This document shows, one piece after another, positions 34,598-45,838 of a stretch of DNA of 64,000 bases (position 1 is the first letter of the stretch; each line of letters opens with the position of its first letter). The notes beneath the pieces are model-generated. The model ran no database searches. It worked only from the letters and a program-made list of their open reading frames with translations, and was not told the DNA's origin. The translations under genes were made by a program, and so were the position numbers. Source of the stretch: Platerodrilus igneus. Lineage: Eukaryota; Arthropoda; Insecta; Coleoptera; Lycidae. The stretch is from assembly GCA_036346225.1 (NCBI GenBank), contig JARFIW010001491.1:2666001-2730000 (forward strand), read 5' to 3'.

Positions 34598-35200
34598 ATG
34601 TGGCAGCAAGTGGCAGGACATCTCCCGTGGCTGCTCCTAAGTCCAACAGCAGGGGCGGTATCAGTTGGCTATATTTGTGGATTTTCGATTGTCGTCCCTG
34701 AACTAGGTAATCATTGTCCTCATGGTGGACTATTACGTCGACCTCAAAGACCCCTATCTCGCTCTATATCAGCAGATCGGGCTTAAGATTCCCGCCCGAG
34801 GGTAGCCGTAACGTAGGTTTCCTCGTTACCGATACCGCTGGCTGCTGCTTTTGTACTTCACCTACAACGAGGTTGCAAATCTCGTTGTGGCGGCGGATCC
34901 TCTTACTTTTAGTATGTGTGCACTGTCCTAGGATGTGTCCCAGTGACTCCAGCTGGGAGCCACACCTACGACAGTTGAGATCCGCCTGGGGACCGCCCTA
35001 TTCATGGTGACCCTATCTGCCCATGAATTTGTACTCATCTTTAGCGCTGTTATTTGTCTGCATGGCTTCATGAACGTTGGATTGCAAACCCATGCATTGG
35101 GAATTTTATCGTCGGTGAGTGCCGCGACCGACTTGCCCTGAGAACCTTGGGCGGCCCATCTTGCAAGCTCGTCTTTTTTGATCCGTCTTTGCCATAGGTC
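34598..35200 (-). pseudogene. R2-like LINE: zinc finger and restriction-like endonuclease
   Basis: Read right to left, DLWQRRIKKDELARWAAQG near 35,195 opens a region like R2-group ORFs. The frame shifts near 34,990. Then a CCHC finger (CRRCGSQLESLGHILGQC) lies near 34,965 and the endonuclease core KPDLLI near 34,787. FEVDVIVHHEDNDYL follows, with the acidic residues expected of the PD-D/E fold. There is one in-frame stop near 34,775. In R2 this endonuclease cuts 28S rDNA. No rDNA is visible here, so this may be a relative or a displaced copy. The 3' end is missing at 34,598. Confidence 0.75.
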
Positions 35201-36982
35201 TGTTACGTTAATTCGAGACAGCACGTTGGGCGCCACATTTATGCTACGTTGGCTCGTAGTCGTGCGTAACCCCAAAGAAAATCAAAGAAATGACCGGGCT
35301 CAATCGGAGATTGGGGGTTGTAGTAAGCAGACCAACACCTGCAACAAAAAAGATCAGAATATCAAACCTGCATTAAAAAAAAAAATTAGTCCTGCAAACC
35401 TGAAATAAAGAAAAAGCATAGCATGCTGTTCGAGCATAGATTGTTCAGTACTTGGTAGAATGTAAAGAAAAACTGTTTGGATAATCTATATAATGTAACA
35501 ACGGTAAAAGCAATACAAAAATTTTTAGTACAAAGTGAGGTAATATTGGGGAGTAGCGGAAACGTTTCCTCACCCACCAATTAAACATAGATCAGACAAA
35601 ATTTTAACAAAAGATAAATAGGTAAGCACAATTGATATGAGTCATCTAGTATTGTTGATTCTTCTCTCTTTTTTTTTTATAGCATGCAAGTCTATGGTAA
35701 AAGGTATCAGAACGACTAAGATATGAACGGATAGATATTTAAAGTAGTAACAAGTAGGAAATAGTTCAACTTACAAAAGGTCCTTCAGTAACGCTTCCTT
35801 GCAATTGACGTGTGGGATTCACGATGTCCGGCACTAACGCAGCACTTCACCCTTGACTGTGAGGGTGTTGATAGAACTTATCACACGTTACCCTAATCAC
35901 ACCTACGTATTTCACTGGTGTTAGCAGCAGACATTATCACGCGACGGAACTATGTAGCATTGATAAATTCCTTGTTAGTTCTATTTCCTGAGACTGTAAT
36001 TTCGAAATATTTTGTAGCACTAGTTTAATTTCAACTGGAACCAAATGTATATTATTTTCATAAACATCCAAAAAGCAGTGAGAAACTTCAACCAATACCT
36101 TTGTAAACCGGTAATCGGTTATATTTCGCAAATAACGAAATTTGCGCAAGCAATGATCTATTTTAGATACTTTGGGGTTGGAAAATTCAGAAACTACAGT
36201 ATTAACTGTATTTGGATAATCCAAAGTATGCACTACTCTGATAAAAAAAAGGACCGCGAAACTAGATCGCACACACAGTTTAAGTATCAAAAGACAAAGC
36301 ACCAACAAAAAAACACAATGAGTAAAGCACGTGTATCACTAAAGTAAGTCCGTCCCAAAACGTTCCGTAGAACACGCGTGCAGGTCGAGTTTAACAAGTT
36401 CTACCACTTTTATTTCCAACAGAAACTCAACCGAAAAACAATTAGTAAGGCACGCGTAAGCAATAAAACCGTCCGTCAAAATGTCCTTAAAACACACGTG
36501 CGTCGACCAAACACGTTCGCCTATAAAACATACTACTTCAATCGGAATTAGCACTACACTCTCTACAGTTAATATACAACTTTTATTTCACAAGAAAAAC
36601 AACTAAAACCGTGTCGTGCTTGTTCATGAACAATTCGAAAATTCATACCGCATTAACTCTCACTATTTTCATAGCCAAAAAGCAAACAGTATTTTTAACG
36701 TAATTAATATATAGGAACCAAGAACAAAACTACAACTACTCATCTGTTTATATCAACTCGTTGCTATTACAACCTCTTATCGTCTATTATCTAGACTGGT
36801 ATATCCACATAAGGAACAAAATTTATATGAGCGGCAAGACAAGAACGATGCAATCCACTCATTATAATACGACGCATTCGCCCAAGGAGTTAATAAATAT
36901 AAAATATAGAAATAGTAGTTACCGAAATGTATTTCCGAATTGGGTAGTGTAAAATGTTAAGCCATTAAAAATGCACGTTACA
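35201..36982. mobile_element. LTR-like unit, 1,782 bp (left of the Polinton)
   Basis: It is the inverted homologue of 55,734-57,524. Its ends are TGTTACG at 35,201 and CGTTACA at 36,982. A PBS-like GGCGCC core (minus-strand TGGCGCCCAACGTGC) lies at 35,221-35,235, near one end. It interrupts the R2-like frame. The flanking 4-mers (GGTC and GATT) do not match. It has no coding signal. Orientation as an LTR is undecided. Confidence 0.75.
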
Positions 36983-36986
36983 GATT

Positions 36987-39540
36987 AGTAGGGTAGCTAA
37001 GCCGGTTTGGCAACAGAGATCCACAGCAAGATATGTATACGCCGGTTCGAGAACAATATGAACAGCTAAGCCGCTTTGGGAAACAAAACGTGCAGCAAGA
37101 TATGTATACGCCGCTTTGAGAACAAAATTGTCTTTGTGTGTAAATTTGTTGCGTCGGGGGTCGTTAGGTCTTTGGGGTGTGCGTTTGGCGGGGTCGTTAG
37201 ATTTTTGTCGTGGGGTGGTGCGCGTGCGCTGGGGTGGAGATATTTTCTTAAGAAATTTTTAGCAGCGTTCCCGACGTTAAATATTAAATATTAAATTTTA
37301 AAAAATGTTGTGTGTGTAGAAAATGGAGTTCACGTGTTGGTTCGTATTTTCTGGGGTAGGTTAAGCTAAAAATTAAAACGCCGCTGTGAAGAATTTTTAA
37401 TATTAGGCAAACGCGTGCAAGTGGTAAAGAGTGTTTTAGCTCTCCTCATAAGCTGCGTTTTGTACGAAGTAGCAAATAAAATTAAGAAAATATACGAAAT
37501 GTTATATGATGGAGGTCAAATTTTAAACGTTTGCAGGTAAAATCTTGTAAAAAAGAAGTCGTTCACATCTCGCAATTTCAATGTCACGATAAAATACTAA
37601 GAATTTGCATGCAGTCGAATATAACCTCGTGCTTTTATTTGGTAATATATATGTAAATCACGTCGACATTCGACTTTTAATATAATGTATTTAATTAACA
37701 TAAGGTGTGTTGCAAAAACATTTCAAGACAGGTATGCCGTATATTTCCTTATTGGTATGCAAATTATACCACCTTGCATCACGATTTATTTGACTTATTA
37801 ATTTAATTTAATCTTATATCAAGGATGTCTTGCTTACAAAGAAGTCGTTCACTTCTCGCGATTTCAATGTCACGATAAAATAACAAGAATTCGCAGTCGA
37901 ATATAACCTCGAGTTTGGAATTATAGCTCTCTGGTAATATATATGCAAATTATTCAACTTTTAATATAATGGATTTAATTAACATAAGGTGTGTTTGCAA
38001 AAACATGTTAAGACTATTTCCTTCTTGGTATGCAAAATATACCACCTTTCATAACGATTTATTTGACTCTCAAATAAAAAATTAATTTAATCTTATATCA
38101 AGGATCTCTTGCTTACATTTTAGCAATTTGAATATATTTAAATATTTAAATGTAATTATACATTTAATTTATGTGGCAAGAAAAATTCTTTTACTTTTAG
38201 CGGTTTGGTGATTGTATGTAGATGACGTATTAGACATTGTATATATATAACTCGTTTAATTGCACAAACGTGATAAAAAATTTATAGGTTATGCAAAAAC
38301 GTGCATGTAGTGAAGAATTTAGCGGTGATCTTTAGAGCTTTGTCATTGTTTTTATTCTCGTTGCTTTAGTTAATTAAAGAGAGATTTTTAGGTTAAGCAA
38401 AAATAGGAAATGTGGTGGATGACATAATCACTCTCAAAATGATGAATGGTGGGGGAAGGGAGCTTCTAAACCACACTGAACTCGTACCCGGATCTAAAAT
38501 TTAACCTTTAAATGTATGCAAATAATGTCGTTATTTAAAACGTGGTGAAGAATTTGGATAGTGATGTAATCATTCTCAAATGCGGAATGGTACTCCATAA
38601 ATTCTAAAAAATATATGCATATCTATGGCAGGCAACCCAGCATACACCAATTATATATTCTTAGTGTAAAATTTTATTGTTAGGTGAATAACCAGCAATT
38701 TATTATGTAATATTTATTGCTACAAGCATGGTAATAATAATTTGCAATGTGCAAAATACCTCTTTTGTTGTTAAAAGACCGATTTAATTAAACACTATAA
38801 AAGATTGTGAATTATTTATTCTAGTTAAATTTTACAGTGCTAGAGACACTAATTATTATTAGTACTAGATATAGGTATAACAAAATTTGTATTCCAGATG
38901 ATAGTATGTTCAAAGGATATTATTATTTAAAAGACTCTGTAAACATGATTAGTGAAATTATTAAAGTTAAGGAATGTAAAGCAAAAATTTGTCCATAAAA
39001 GCAAATATGTTTTCTAAAAGATATGCATAACTTATGGATCTAAACGTTTCAACATCTCGCAAACTGAGATAAATATTACTTATTTCTTTGCAAAAACGTT
39101 CATATAACGCCCTTTAACAACCGCGTTCAGTAAAGTGCATGGTAGTTAATGACCTCGGCGATTGGGCTATTTATAGTATAAATATAACAACATATCTCCA
39201 TATGTAAATTATATGGTTCTGGTTTATACCTAAAACAACTATTTTGCATTATATTTTGTTGATCCTGGCAGAATAAATTACAAGTATAGCTACATTGTCA
39301 ATACATTTTTATTTTCAAACTCGTTTTAATTATTGTAGAATTTAGTGCTTATAAATAACTTACTTTAATTCAATAAGTTATTCTTAAATTAATAATTATT
39401 GTCAAGAGAAATATATACACATATGGTAAATAATTGCAAGAATGTCTATAATATATCTGAGTTTTAATTCTGTTAAATGGAACATATGGCAACAAGGTAA
39501 CTTCAAAACATTTTAGCATAATTGTCAATTACCAAAATTC
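36987..39540. repeat. Polinton left terminal inverted repeat
   Basis: It matches the reverse of about 49,640-53,119. It contains internal repeats: a module around 37,550-37,820 recurs at 37,845-38,110. The inner boundary near 39,540 is the last clear match (AATTGTCAATTACCAAAATTC). Mirror-image short frames at 37,076-37,294 and 52,818-53,030 result from the repeat and are probably not genes. Confidence 0.85.
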
Positions 39541-40462
39541 ACAATTTTCATCTTATATCAACAAATGTTATTAAATTGATGCTAAACAATAAAAATAATA
39601 CCGTTATATTTCAAATCATTTTAATAGAATTACGCAATGTTAAGTCGTTATTAAAAATTAATTTAAACAGAGTTTTTATTGTTATCTGTTGTTGTCTGTT
39701 GAAGAATCGTAGCAGAATCTGAACTATATCGCTTTTACAAAGCATGTATTCAAGATCACATTTAGTTAGTTTCAAAAAACTTTTCATCATTGTATACGAC
39801 TTGTTTTAACTTGCAGTAGGTATCAATGACCGAATCAACATTACCACCCGAACATGGTTGACAACTTTAAATTTTATTTTCCTATTACTTTCAAGGTATT
39901 AATCATTGGTATATATATATATATATAGATTTAGCGACATCAGACAACCTTTTTCTTAATCTTCGTTGGGAATTAAACCACTCATAGTTTTTAAAATCAT
40001 CTTTCTTTACGTTTCGATCCATGACCTAGGATCGTTGTCAAAATTGTCAAAACCACAACAATCATACAGGAGTATTTATCAGGCAACATATTTCTCGCAT
40101 GGCTATGACAGCTTTTTGTGCTCTATGTAGAGTAATGATTAACGTTATACTCTTTTGATTAATTTGCAATTTACCGGGCATGCATCCTTCGTTAAAAGTA
40201 AAGGATATTCCCATAGATAATTTGAATAACAATCTATCACCACCAAAACACCTCTAATTGGATTTTCTTAAATATATTGCTCAAATTCAACAGAGTCGCC
40301 TTGCCAGAGATCATCTCAAGGTTGTTGATTTATTAATGCTGTTACAAAAACTAGTGGGGTTTATCAGACGAATAACTAGGTGATGCTCAGTATCACAACA
40401 CTTTAGCATTACCTATTTTGATGAATGTGCCATAAAAGCTAGGTACTTGGATAGATCTCGCA
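39541..40462. other. Polinton non-coding stretch
   Basis: AT-rich sequence with an (AT)n run at 39,911-39,927. No gene is visible where some Polintons carry polymerase B or unknown genes. Confidence 0.5.
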
Positions 40463-40948
40463 GTGAGTGGAACAACAACGATAGTGGTGCGAAGTTTTCA
40501 AGTTAACATGGACAATGTACTGTACGATTTGTTCGAGAGTGAACAACGCATTTTACACCAACATCTGAAACATGCCATAGTATTGAATGATGTAGACAAA
40601 ATCAAACGTATACTGTTCAGAGTAGGTGTTCATGTTCCCTTTAAAGCCTTCAAATGGCTAACGCTGACCAATGATACATCCATTGATGTAATGGACATGC
40701 TGTTTAAACAACAGAGTAGGTGCGATCAATTTGTATCAAACTTCATTGATGCTTGCAACGGCAAAACAGAGTTAAAATGTCATCAGGTGCGCGGTGTACT
40801 AGACGCAATAGAGAGTAATTATAGTTTGAGCGATGTATATTTCCTTGAAGAATTACTAACCAACCGAGCTGTATTGAGTACGAAGGCATTTCCTATCATG
40901 AATATAAATGCAACTATAAATCACTGGTCACAGCGATTGACGATATGA
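40463..40948 (+). CDS. Polinton hypothetical protein, 161 aa
   Basis: An intact frame in an otherwise broken element. I do not recognise it. It is mostly helical by eye, with charged and leucine-rich segments (EQRILHQHLKHAIVLNDVDK, then DVYFLEELLTNRAVLS) and no signal peptide or membrane segment. A second ATG at 40,508 (MDNVLYDLFESEQ) may be the real start, because the first 15 residues look unlike the rest. It points away from the integrase, lies nearest the left terminus and stands alone. The middle (AIVLNDVDKIKRILFRVGVHV) loosely recalls an ankyrin-like helix pair, but this is weak. Confidence 0.55.
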   Translation: MSGTTTIVVRSFQVNMDNVLYDLFESEQRILHQHLKHAIVLNDVDKIKRILFRVGVHVPFKAFKWLTLTNDTSIDVMDMLFKQQSRCDQFVSNFIDACNGKTELKCHQVRGVLDAIESNYSLSDVYFLEELLTNRAVLSTKAFPIMNINATINHWSQRLTI

Positions 40949-41472
40949 TTGTAGATGTTGTATATTTCGCACAACCTATGGTATTAAAAAGTATTGAAGT
41001 TAATTTTAAAGTATAAGGTAAATTATAAGTACCAACCTAATGTAGTTGGCCCTCATAGAACAACATATAACTGGCTCCTCAAGAATTTGGCAATGGAGGG
41101 CTCAAAACAGCAACCAGGATGGACGTGTGGTCCGGATTCGGGAAAATGGCCATCAAATAGTATAGATGATTATAAAAAGTGTATATGCTATTAAAGTTAT
41201 TGTTTTAGTTTAATACTATTTTTGTATGTAAATTATGTCATCTTGGTAATCCTACCTGATGCGCTATAGATAGCACTTATTAGATATAATGGAGGATGCT
41301 ATTGTACGTGTCGCATACCTTTTACAATAAATATATATACCTCGAGTGTTGGTCAAGTACGGGGAGAAATTGTTAGCTGAGAAGGTAATGTGTTTTACCT
41401 GCTTGTTATTTACACATATTCACGGACATCGAAATACTCAAGTTCAACCAAAACAGCGAAAATCAACCTACA
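40949..41472. other. Spacer with a short orphan frame
   Basis: A 66-residue plus-strand frame (40,994-41,194) contains the compositionally normal segment PGWTCGPDSGKWPS but no known motif. It could be the tail of the preceding gene after a break, or chance. Confidence 0.35.
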
Positions 41473-42596
41473 TCAACGTTTTGCGCTTCGGGCATGAGGA
41501 ATTATAAACAACTTTCTTGACGTAGAACTAGTGTAGTAATTAGTAGTACATAGATGTAATTTGTGTGTGTGTGTGTGTGTATGTGTGTCGCTATAATAAA
41601 GCATATAACAGTAAAAAATTTTTATTGATGAATGACATATGATGGTAAACAAACACGTAACAGCAAATCTACAAAATATGATTTTGGATATCCAACTATT
41701 ATGGCTAGAATCTAAATTTAACCATTTCACATATACTTGATTTTTAACTCTCTTCAATACTTTTTCCACTAAATATACATCCGGATAGTGTGTTCGTTGA
41801 AGTTCTTCTGCATAGAAGCCGCCTAATATTGGTTGTCCTCGACTATCGCGCAACAGGTACGTTAAAGGATTAGTCAAATGCACTTTGTACACCGTAAAAA
41901 TTTCGTTAGACCAATTTGGTGTGTATCCCTTGGTAAATTGACTTCTATGTTTACTAATGCGAACATGATCTCCAACAGAAAATTTTTTACTCTTTAAGTT
42001 AACTGTTTTGATCGTACTGTACACTGTATTGAAGAGTTTGCGTTCATTGCGTTTTGACACATCTACAGGTCGCATGCCGATTGTTCGATGTTTGGTGTTG
42101 TTATATGCAGTCACGAGTGAGGATAGTATATTCAGCCATCGATACGAACCATTCAAACTAAATTGTTTCCACATTTTTGACTTTAAGGTACGATTAACGC
42201 GTTCTACTACGCAAGCTTTTTATTGCTGTACACACTATAATGTGTAATCTCATATTTTTCCATTAAAGCCTTAAATGTTGAATTATAAAATTCTTTTCCC
42301 AAATCCGTTTGAATGTACCGTGGAATACGATGGTCTTTGTTGAAAATTGATTGAAAAGCGTTTGAAACAGCCTTACCCGTCTTGCGCTTAACCGGTACGG
42401 ACCATAAGTATTTAGAAAATACATCGATAACAACTAGAATGTATCTAAATCCTTTATTTATCTTTGCATATGGGATCATTTCCACCAAATCGGCTTGAAA
42501 CAGCTCGTTTAATCCTTTTGTGATTACATGTCTTCTAGGAAAGTTAATGCGAGCAGGCTTATGTAACTCGTGGACGATTTGCTCCTTTACAGACAT
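41473..42596 (-). pseudogene. Polinton integrase with chromodomain
   Basis: A retrovirus-type DDE integrase that inserts the element and makes the 6-bp duplications. The likely start is the ATG at 42,596 (MSVKEQIVHELHKPARINF). FQADLVEM near 42,500 gives the first D and IQTDLGKEFYN near 42,310 the second. A one-base shift in an A run near 42,220 moves the rest to another frame, where CVVERVNRTLK holds the E. The DDE residues are all kept. The C-terminal chromodomain-like YLVEKVLKRVKNQVYVKWL lies near 41,755. The frame then runs on past the domain into a (TG)n microsatellite at 41,561-41,590, so its natural stop seems lost. It is the last gene of the leftward block. Confidence 0.85.
41561..41590. 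repeat. (TG)n microsatellite
   Basis: A TG run of about 30 bases after the integrase chromodomain. It is translated as a threonine-histidine run in the integrase frame, which suggests read-through beyond the original end. Confidence 0.8.
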
Positions 42597-42600
42597 ATTG

Positions 42601-43140
42601 CTAATATATGTGTGTGTATGGTTGACGGCTATATGCGTGCGTTTTAAGTTTCTCTTGCAACTGTTGAATATCTGCTTGAATTCGTGCAATGTCTATTCTA
42701 AATTGTGCTTTCACTTGTTGAATAGCAGCGTCTAATGTCTTATATATGCTATTCATAGAATCATCTATCCGTTTGGTTACGATTTGTGCAACATTAGCGT
42801 TCACAGTGGCTGGAACAAGGTTACGCATCATCTCTTCAAAATGGTTAAAGTCTGATCTTGTAACATACTCGCTCGAGAATTGTGTTATCATACTGTTTGT
42901 TGTCTCCTTCACAAGCGTGTCTATATACTGCTGAATAGTGGAACCACTTCCAAGCGTTGGTTCGCCTTCTTGCTGGTGTAGCGTTGCTAACCGCGATTCT
43001 AAGTACGCTTTCGTGACTGCATCATCATCTTCTTGTGGTGTAGCGACGCGCGCTAATCTCATGTTGTCAAAATCGTAGTAATCATCATAAGAAATATATG
43101 AAGCACAGTCAGACGCATGTCCAAACTTGTCGATAACCAT
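42601..43140 (-). CDS. Polinton coiled-coil protein, about 179 aa
   Basis: An intact frame, from ATG 43,140 (MVIDKFGHASDCASYIS) by my choice. A longer start at 43,167 adds nine hydrophobic residues and overlaps the end of the upstream gene. An acidic, tyrosine-rich N-terminus is followed by DDDAVTKAYLESRLA, a motif type shared with fibre-like phage proteins. A long helical part with heptad spacing runs near residues 105-170 (AAIQQVKAQFRIDIARIQAD). It ends 5 bases before the integrase ATG, so the two are probably co-transcribed. It could be a fibre or scaffold-like structural protein; this is inference only. Confidence 0.65.
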   Translation of the reverse strand: MVIDKFGHASDCASYISYDDYYDFDNMRLARVATPQEDDDAVTKAYLESRLATLHQQEGEPTLGSGSTIQQYIDTLVKETTNSMITQFSSEYVTRSDFNHFEEMMRNLVPATVNANVAQIVTKRIDDSMNSIYKTLDAAIQQVKAQFRIDIARIQADIQQLQEKLKTHAYSRQPYTHIY

Positions 43141-43168
43141 CGTGATAATGAATAACAAGTCGCACAAT

Positions 43169-44136
43169 CTACGCTATTATACGCAATTCGCGTAATTCTT
43201 CCATAATCGATGTAATTTCGTTTGTGTGACCGGTGTTACCTGCATCTTGCGAGGCGACCAGAAGCTTGAGCCGTTCGCACAGTTCGTTGGGATCATCAAA
43301 GTATACATACTCTAGTGGCTTCTCGTTATAATCCATGAGTAGACCACGACCACTGGGTTTATAGTTTGCTGTCGTAAGCTATACATTGCATTACTTCTTT
43401 TTTTAATGTCCGCATAATCGTTAATTTCTTTAAGTGAGAATTTACCCAAAGGATTGAGAAGGAACAGCTGCTCGTACAACCCTTTGCTAACGTTGTAGCA
43501 AAATCGTTCTACACACACCTTTTCACCAATCCCGAAGATAATGTCCGAATCACCAATCATTAATTTTCCTGTCTCCGGATTAAAACGTACTTTATCCCTG
43601 CGCAAGTGCTCCGTGTCATTGTTATAAATACCAGTAAAGTTGGAAAACAGATTATCGACATAGTATCTTACCGATGGTAAGAATCGTTGTAAGTAGGCCT
43701 GATGTTCTTCGCTGTTTAGGTACCGTTCGTACTCTGTATGGGTCTCTGGAGTGTTGCCGCTACTCTCCGATTCTTCGAAGGTGGACTCCACAGACTGGAC
43801 TGGGCTATGAGGATTGTGTTCCCATGCCTCCTCTATTGGTGGTGCGGCGATTGGTGTTGAACTGCGCACCTGATCGAGAAATTTAGGGCGTCTTTTAGGA
43901 GTAGATTGTACGTCATGTTGTTGTGGTAACCAGTGCTGGCTTTCGATCTTGGACTCCTGTTTAATATCTTTCAGCAGACCGGTCTGAAGTGTTTGTAAAC
44001 GTTTTGTAATAGGTGCATAGACTTTACTTAATGCAAGCTCCTTTTCAACCACACCTGCTTTTAGCGCTTGTAATTTCCTCTTGACTGCCTTTCGTACTTT
44101 TATGAGTTCTTGTTTGGTTTTCACGTCGTCTGCCAT
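43169..44136 (-). pseudogene. Conserved Polinton protein (DUF8207-like)
   Basis: A long frame (44,136-43,312, 274 residues) starts MADDVKTKQELIKVRKAVKR, a basic coiled coil. A proline- and serine-rich linker follows, then a conserved C-terminal region. That region carries the YLQRFLPSVRYYVDNLF, NDTEHLRRDKVRF and KLMIGDSDIIFG segments. A frameshift near 43,350 moves the final about 55 residues (LEYVYFDDPNELCERL) to another frame, ending at 43,169. Proteins of this layout are common in arthropod genomes and in Polintons, often under a DUF8207 label. I give that name from memory, with moderate trust. The role is unknown and may be structural. It lies between ATPase and coiled-coil genes in the leftward block. 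Confidence 0.65.
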
Positions 44137-44177
44137 CGTCTAGAAACGGGTAGGAAGTGATATGCTATTTATGTGCT

Positions 44178-44870
44178 TTATAAGTATATATAGGTGTCAA
44201 AACCTTTTCGGTAACGACCGCTCTGCAAATCGCCATCTTTATTGATCACCAGGAACCCATACCGATCTCGCCAGCATACGCCGCACAATTCTTTAAACCG
44301 GTTAAACGACATATCCGTGTTTACATGGTCAGCGTATACGTGTTTTAAATTGAGTTCGTCTTGTTTGAATAGCACTAGGACATTAGCATTGTCTCTAATC
44401 AATTGTTTAGGTATTTTGGAATAGGTCTGACATAGATAAAAACAATCAATGGCCTTATGTCGACCTAAAGAAAAATATTCTCGCATTACATTTTGTTTAT
44501 CGCACGACACGTCATCGAAAATAAATATCGAATTAGGTTTTGCATCCGCTGGAGTAACAATTGCATCCCATTTGTTAAACGCAAAATATCCTATTTCTTT
44601 TATTGGTTGTAATAACCTCTCTAGGTACTGATACTTTGGTTGATACAAGGATTTTGAGTAGAGATAAACGTTTTCAAAGCGTACACCATTCGGATGTTTC
44701 AAGAGACCGATGACTACATTAGTTTTACCACAATTGGATGGACCTGTAATGATACACCGTATTGTTGATGGTAATAGTAGTCCATGCTTTTGCACGTTAG
44801 TGTTGTTGCTGCAGTTGTGGTCCGTAATTGGCAACGCCAATTGTTGCTTTACCAGACGCATTCTATCCAT
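44178..44870 (-). CDS. Polinton genome-packaging ATPase (A32/FtsK-HerA type)
   Basis: An intact 230-residue frame. This family pumps DNA into the capsid of PRD1/adenovirus-lineage viruses. The P-loop GPSNCGKTN is at about residues 40-48. The Walker B IFIFDDV is near residue 117. QTYSKIPKQLIRDNANVLVL (about 149-168) fits the sensor/arginine region of A32-like ATPases. Length is normal for Polinton copies (about 230-260). It is the first gene of the leftward block and starts 93 bases from the rightward block, so the gap probably holds promoters for both. It looks undamaged. Confidence 0.9.
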   Translation of the reverse strand: MDRMRLVKQQLALPITDHNCSNNTNVQKHGLLLPSTIRCIITGPSNCGKTNVVIGLLKHPNGVRFENVYLYSKSLYQPKYQYLERLLQPIKEIGYFAFNKWDAIVTPADAKPNSIFIFDDVSCDKQNVMREYFSLGRHKAIDCFYLCQTYSKIPKQLIRDNANVLVLFKQDELNLKHVYADHVNTDMSFNRFKELCGVCWRDRYGFLVINKDGDLQSGRYRKGFDTYIYL

Positions 44871-44963
44871 ATACTAAAACGTAATTGCAGTATGGTAAGC
44901 ATTTAAGCGAGTAATTCTACACGCATGACCAGTCTCCTTTAAACCTTTCGACTGACAAGATTA
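44871..44963. promoter_or_regulatory. Divergent intergenic region of the Polinton
   Basis: 93 bases separate the starts of the leftward ATPase and the rightward phospholipase-type gene. Both blocks must be read from here or from upstream genes. No clear TATA box stands out, so the promoter role is inferred from layout only. Confidence 0.4.
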
Positions 44964-45319
44964 ATGAAATCCTATCGTGGCTACGGGTTACTCAATAGTG
45001 CTATCAATCGTTTACCGGTAGAATTACATTTACCAGGCTATCGCTTCTGTGGACCGGGTACTAAGCTTCAGAAACGCCTCGAGCGTGGTGATATAGGTCG
45101 TAATCCCTTAGACGAAGCCTGCAAACCACACGACATCGCCTACGATCTTTCTACAGACTTAACAACCCGACACCAAGCTGATCGACGTCTTGCCGAAACA
45201 GCACAAAACGTCGTACTGCACCCGACGCTTCGTTAGGTGAAAAACTTGCTGCGTTTGCTGTTGGTTCTGCAATGAATGCCAAAGTTAAATTTGGTATGGG
45301 TTGTCGCAAAAAACGATAA
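44964..45319 (+). pseudogene. Phospholipase A2-type (parvovirus VP1-like) protein
   Basis: The frame from 44,964 shows LPGYRFCGPGTKLQKRLERG, a calcium-loop-like CGPGT. It is followed by DEACKPHDIAYD, whose HD pair matches the catalytic His-Asp of the PLA2 domain in parvovirus VP1 and in some adintovirus/Polinton minor capsid proteins. In viruses this lipase helps particles leave endosomes. Helical sequence follows. A one-base frameshift near 45,230 closes the frame at 45,236, and the natural C-terminus (KFGMGCRKKR) ends in the next frame at 45,319. It is the first gene of the rightward capsid block. Catalytic residues are present, but the gene is interrupted. Confidence 0.8.
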
Positions 45320-45838
45320 GGTGTATAGGAAAACGATGTGGTCAGCGTCTACGTACAGGAAGTGGTATACCATTCAAGCGTTTAATTCGCACCATTTGGG
45401 AACGCATTAAAACGTTCGTCCGACTGATCTTATTAAAACTGCTAAACTTGCAGTGGCACCGATTAAAGAAATAACAGATGAAATTCGTGGCATCCCACGT
45501 GTAATCCCTGTACCCAAAACTGGTGGTTTCCTACCTTTGATACCTATTTTTGCAGCCCTTTCCGCAATTGGAGCGTTGTCGGGTGGAGCAGCTGGGATTG
45601 CAAAAGCTGTCAACGATGCTAAACTTGGACAACAACAATTAGATGAAGCGAAACGACATAATATGGCACAAGAGGCAGTGACACTTGAAAGGGTCTCTAT
45701 TTGAAACCTTATCGCCGTGGACATGGACTGTACCTAAAGCCTTTTCTTACACACGGGCAAGGTTTGCGTAAACAAAGACAACAAAAAAAACTCAACGCAT
45801 TCGTTAAATCTACCTATGCGAGCGTTGACCAATGTTGA
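45320..45838 (+). pseudogene. Minor capsid-like protein with hydrophobic segment (pVI/pX-like)
   Basis: Three frame segments make up this gene. An N-terminal basic part (45,325-45,420) is followed by the open frame to 45,704. That frame carries IPVPKTGGFLPLIPIFAALS and a glycine-alanine stretch (AIGALSGGAAGIAKAVNDAK), a likely membrane-active helix. A C-terminal part in another frame ends at 45,838, with a repeated GLYLKP motif. This resembles small hydrophobic Polinton proteins compared with adenovirus pVI/pX. The role, membrane disruption or core packing, is inferred. The frameshifts are near 45,420 and 45,690. It overlaps the protease start by 23 bases. Confidence 0.6.

Noticed and set aside
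36761..36952. Frame shared with 55,654-55,956
   Set aside because: Shared because of the inverted LTR-like units; no motif and no codon-level conservation visible.
37076..37294. 72-residue frame repeated on the other strand at 52,818-53,030
   Set aside because: Product of the Polinton terminal inverted repeat; low-complexity GV-rich sequence without a domain.
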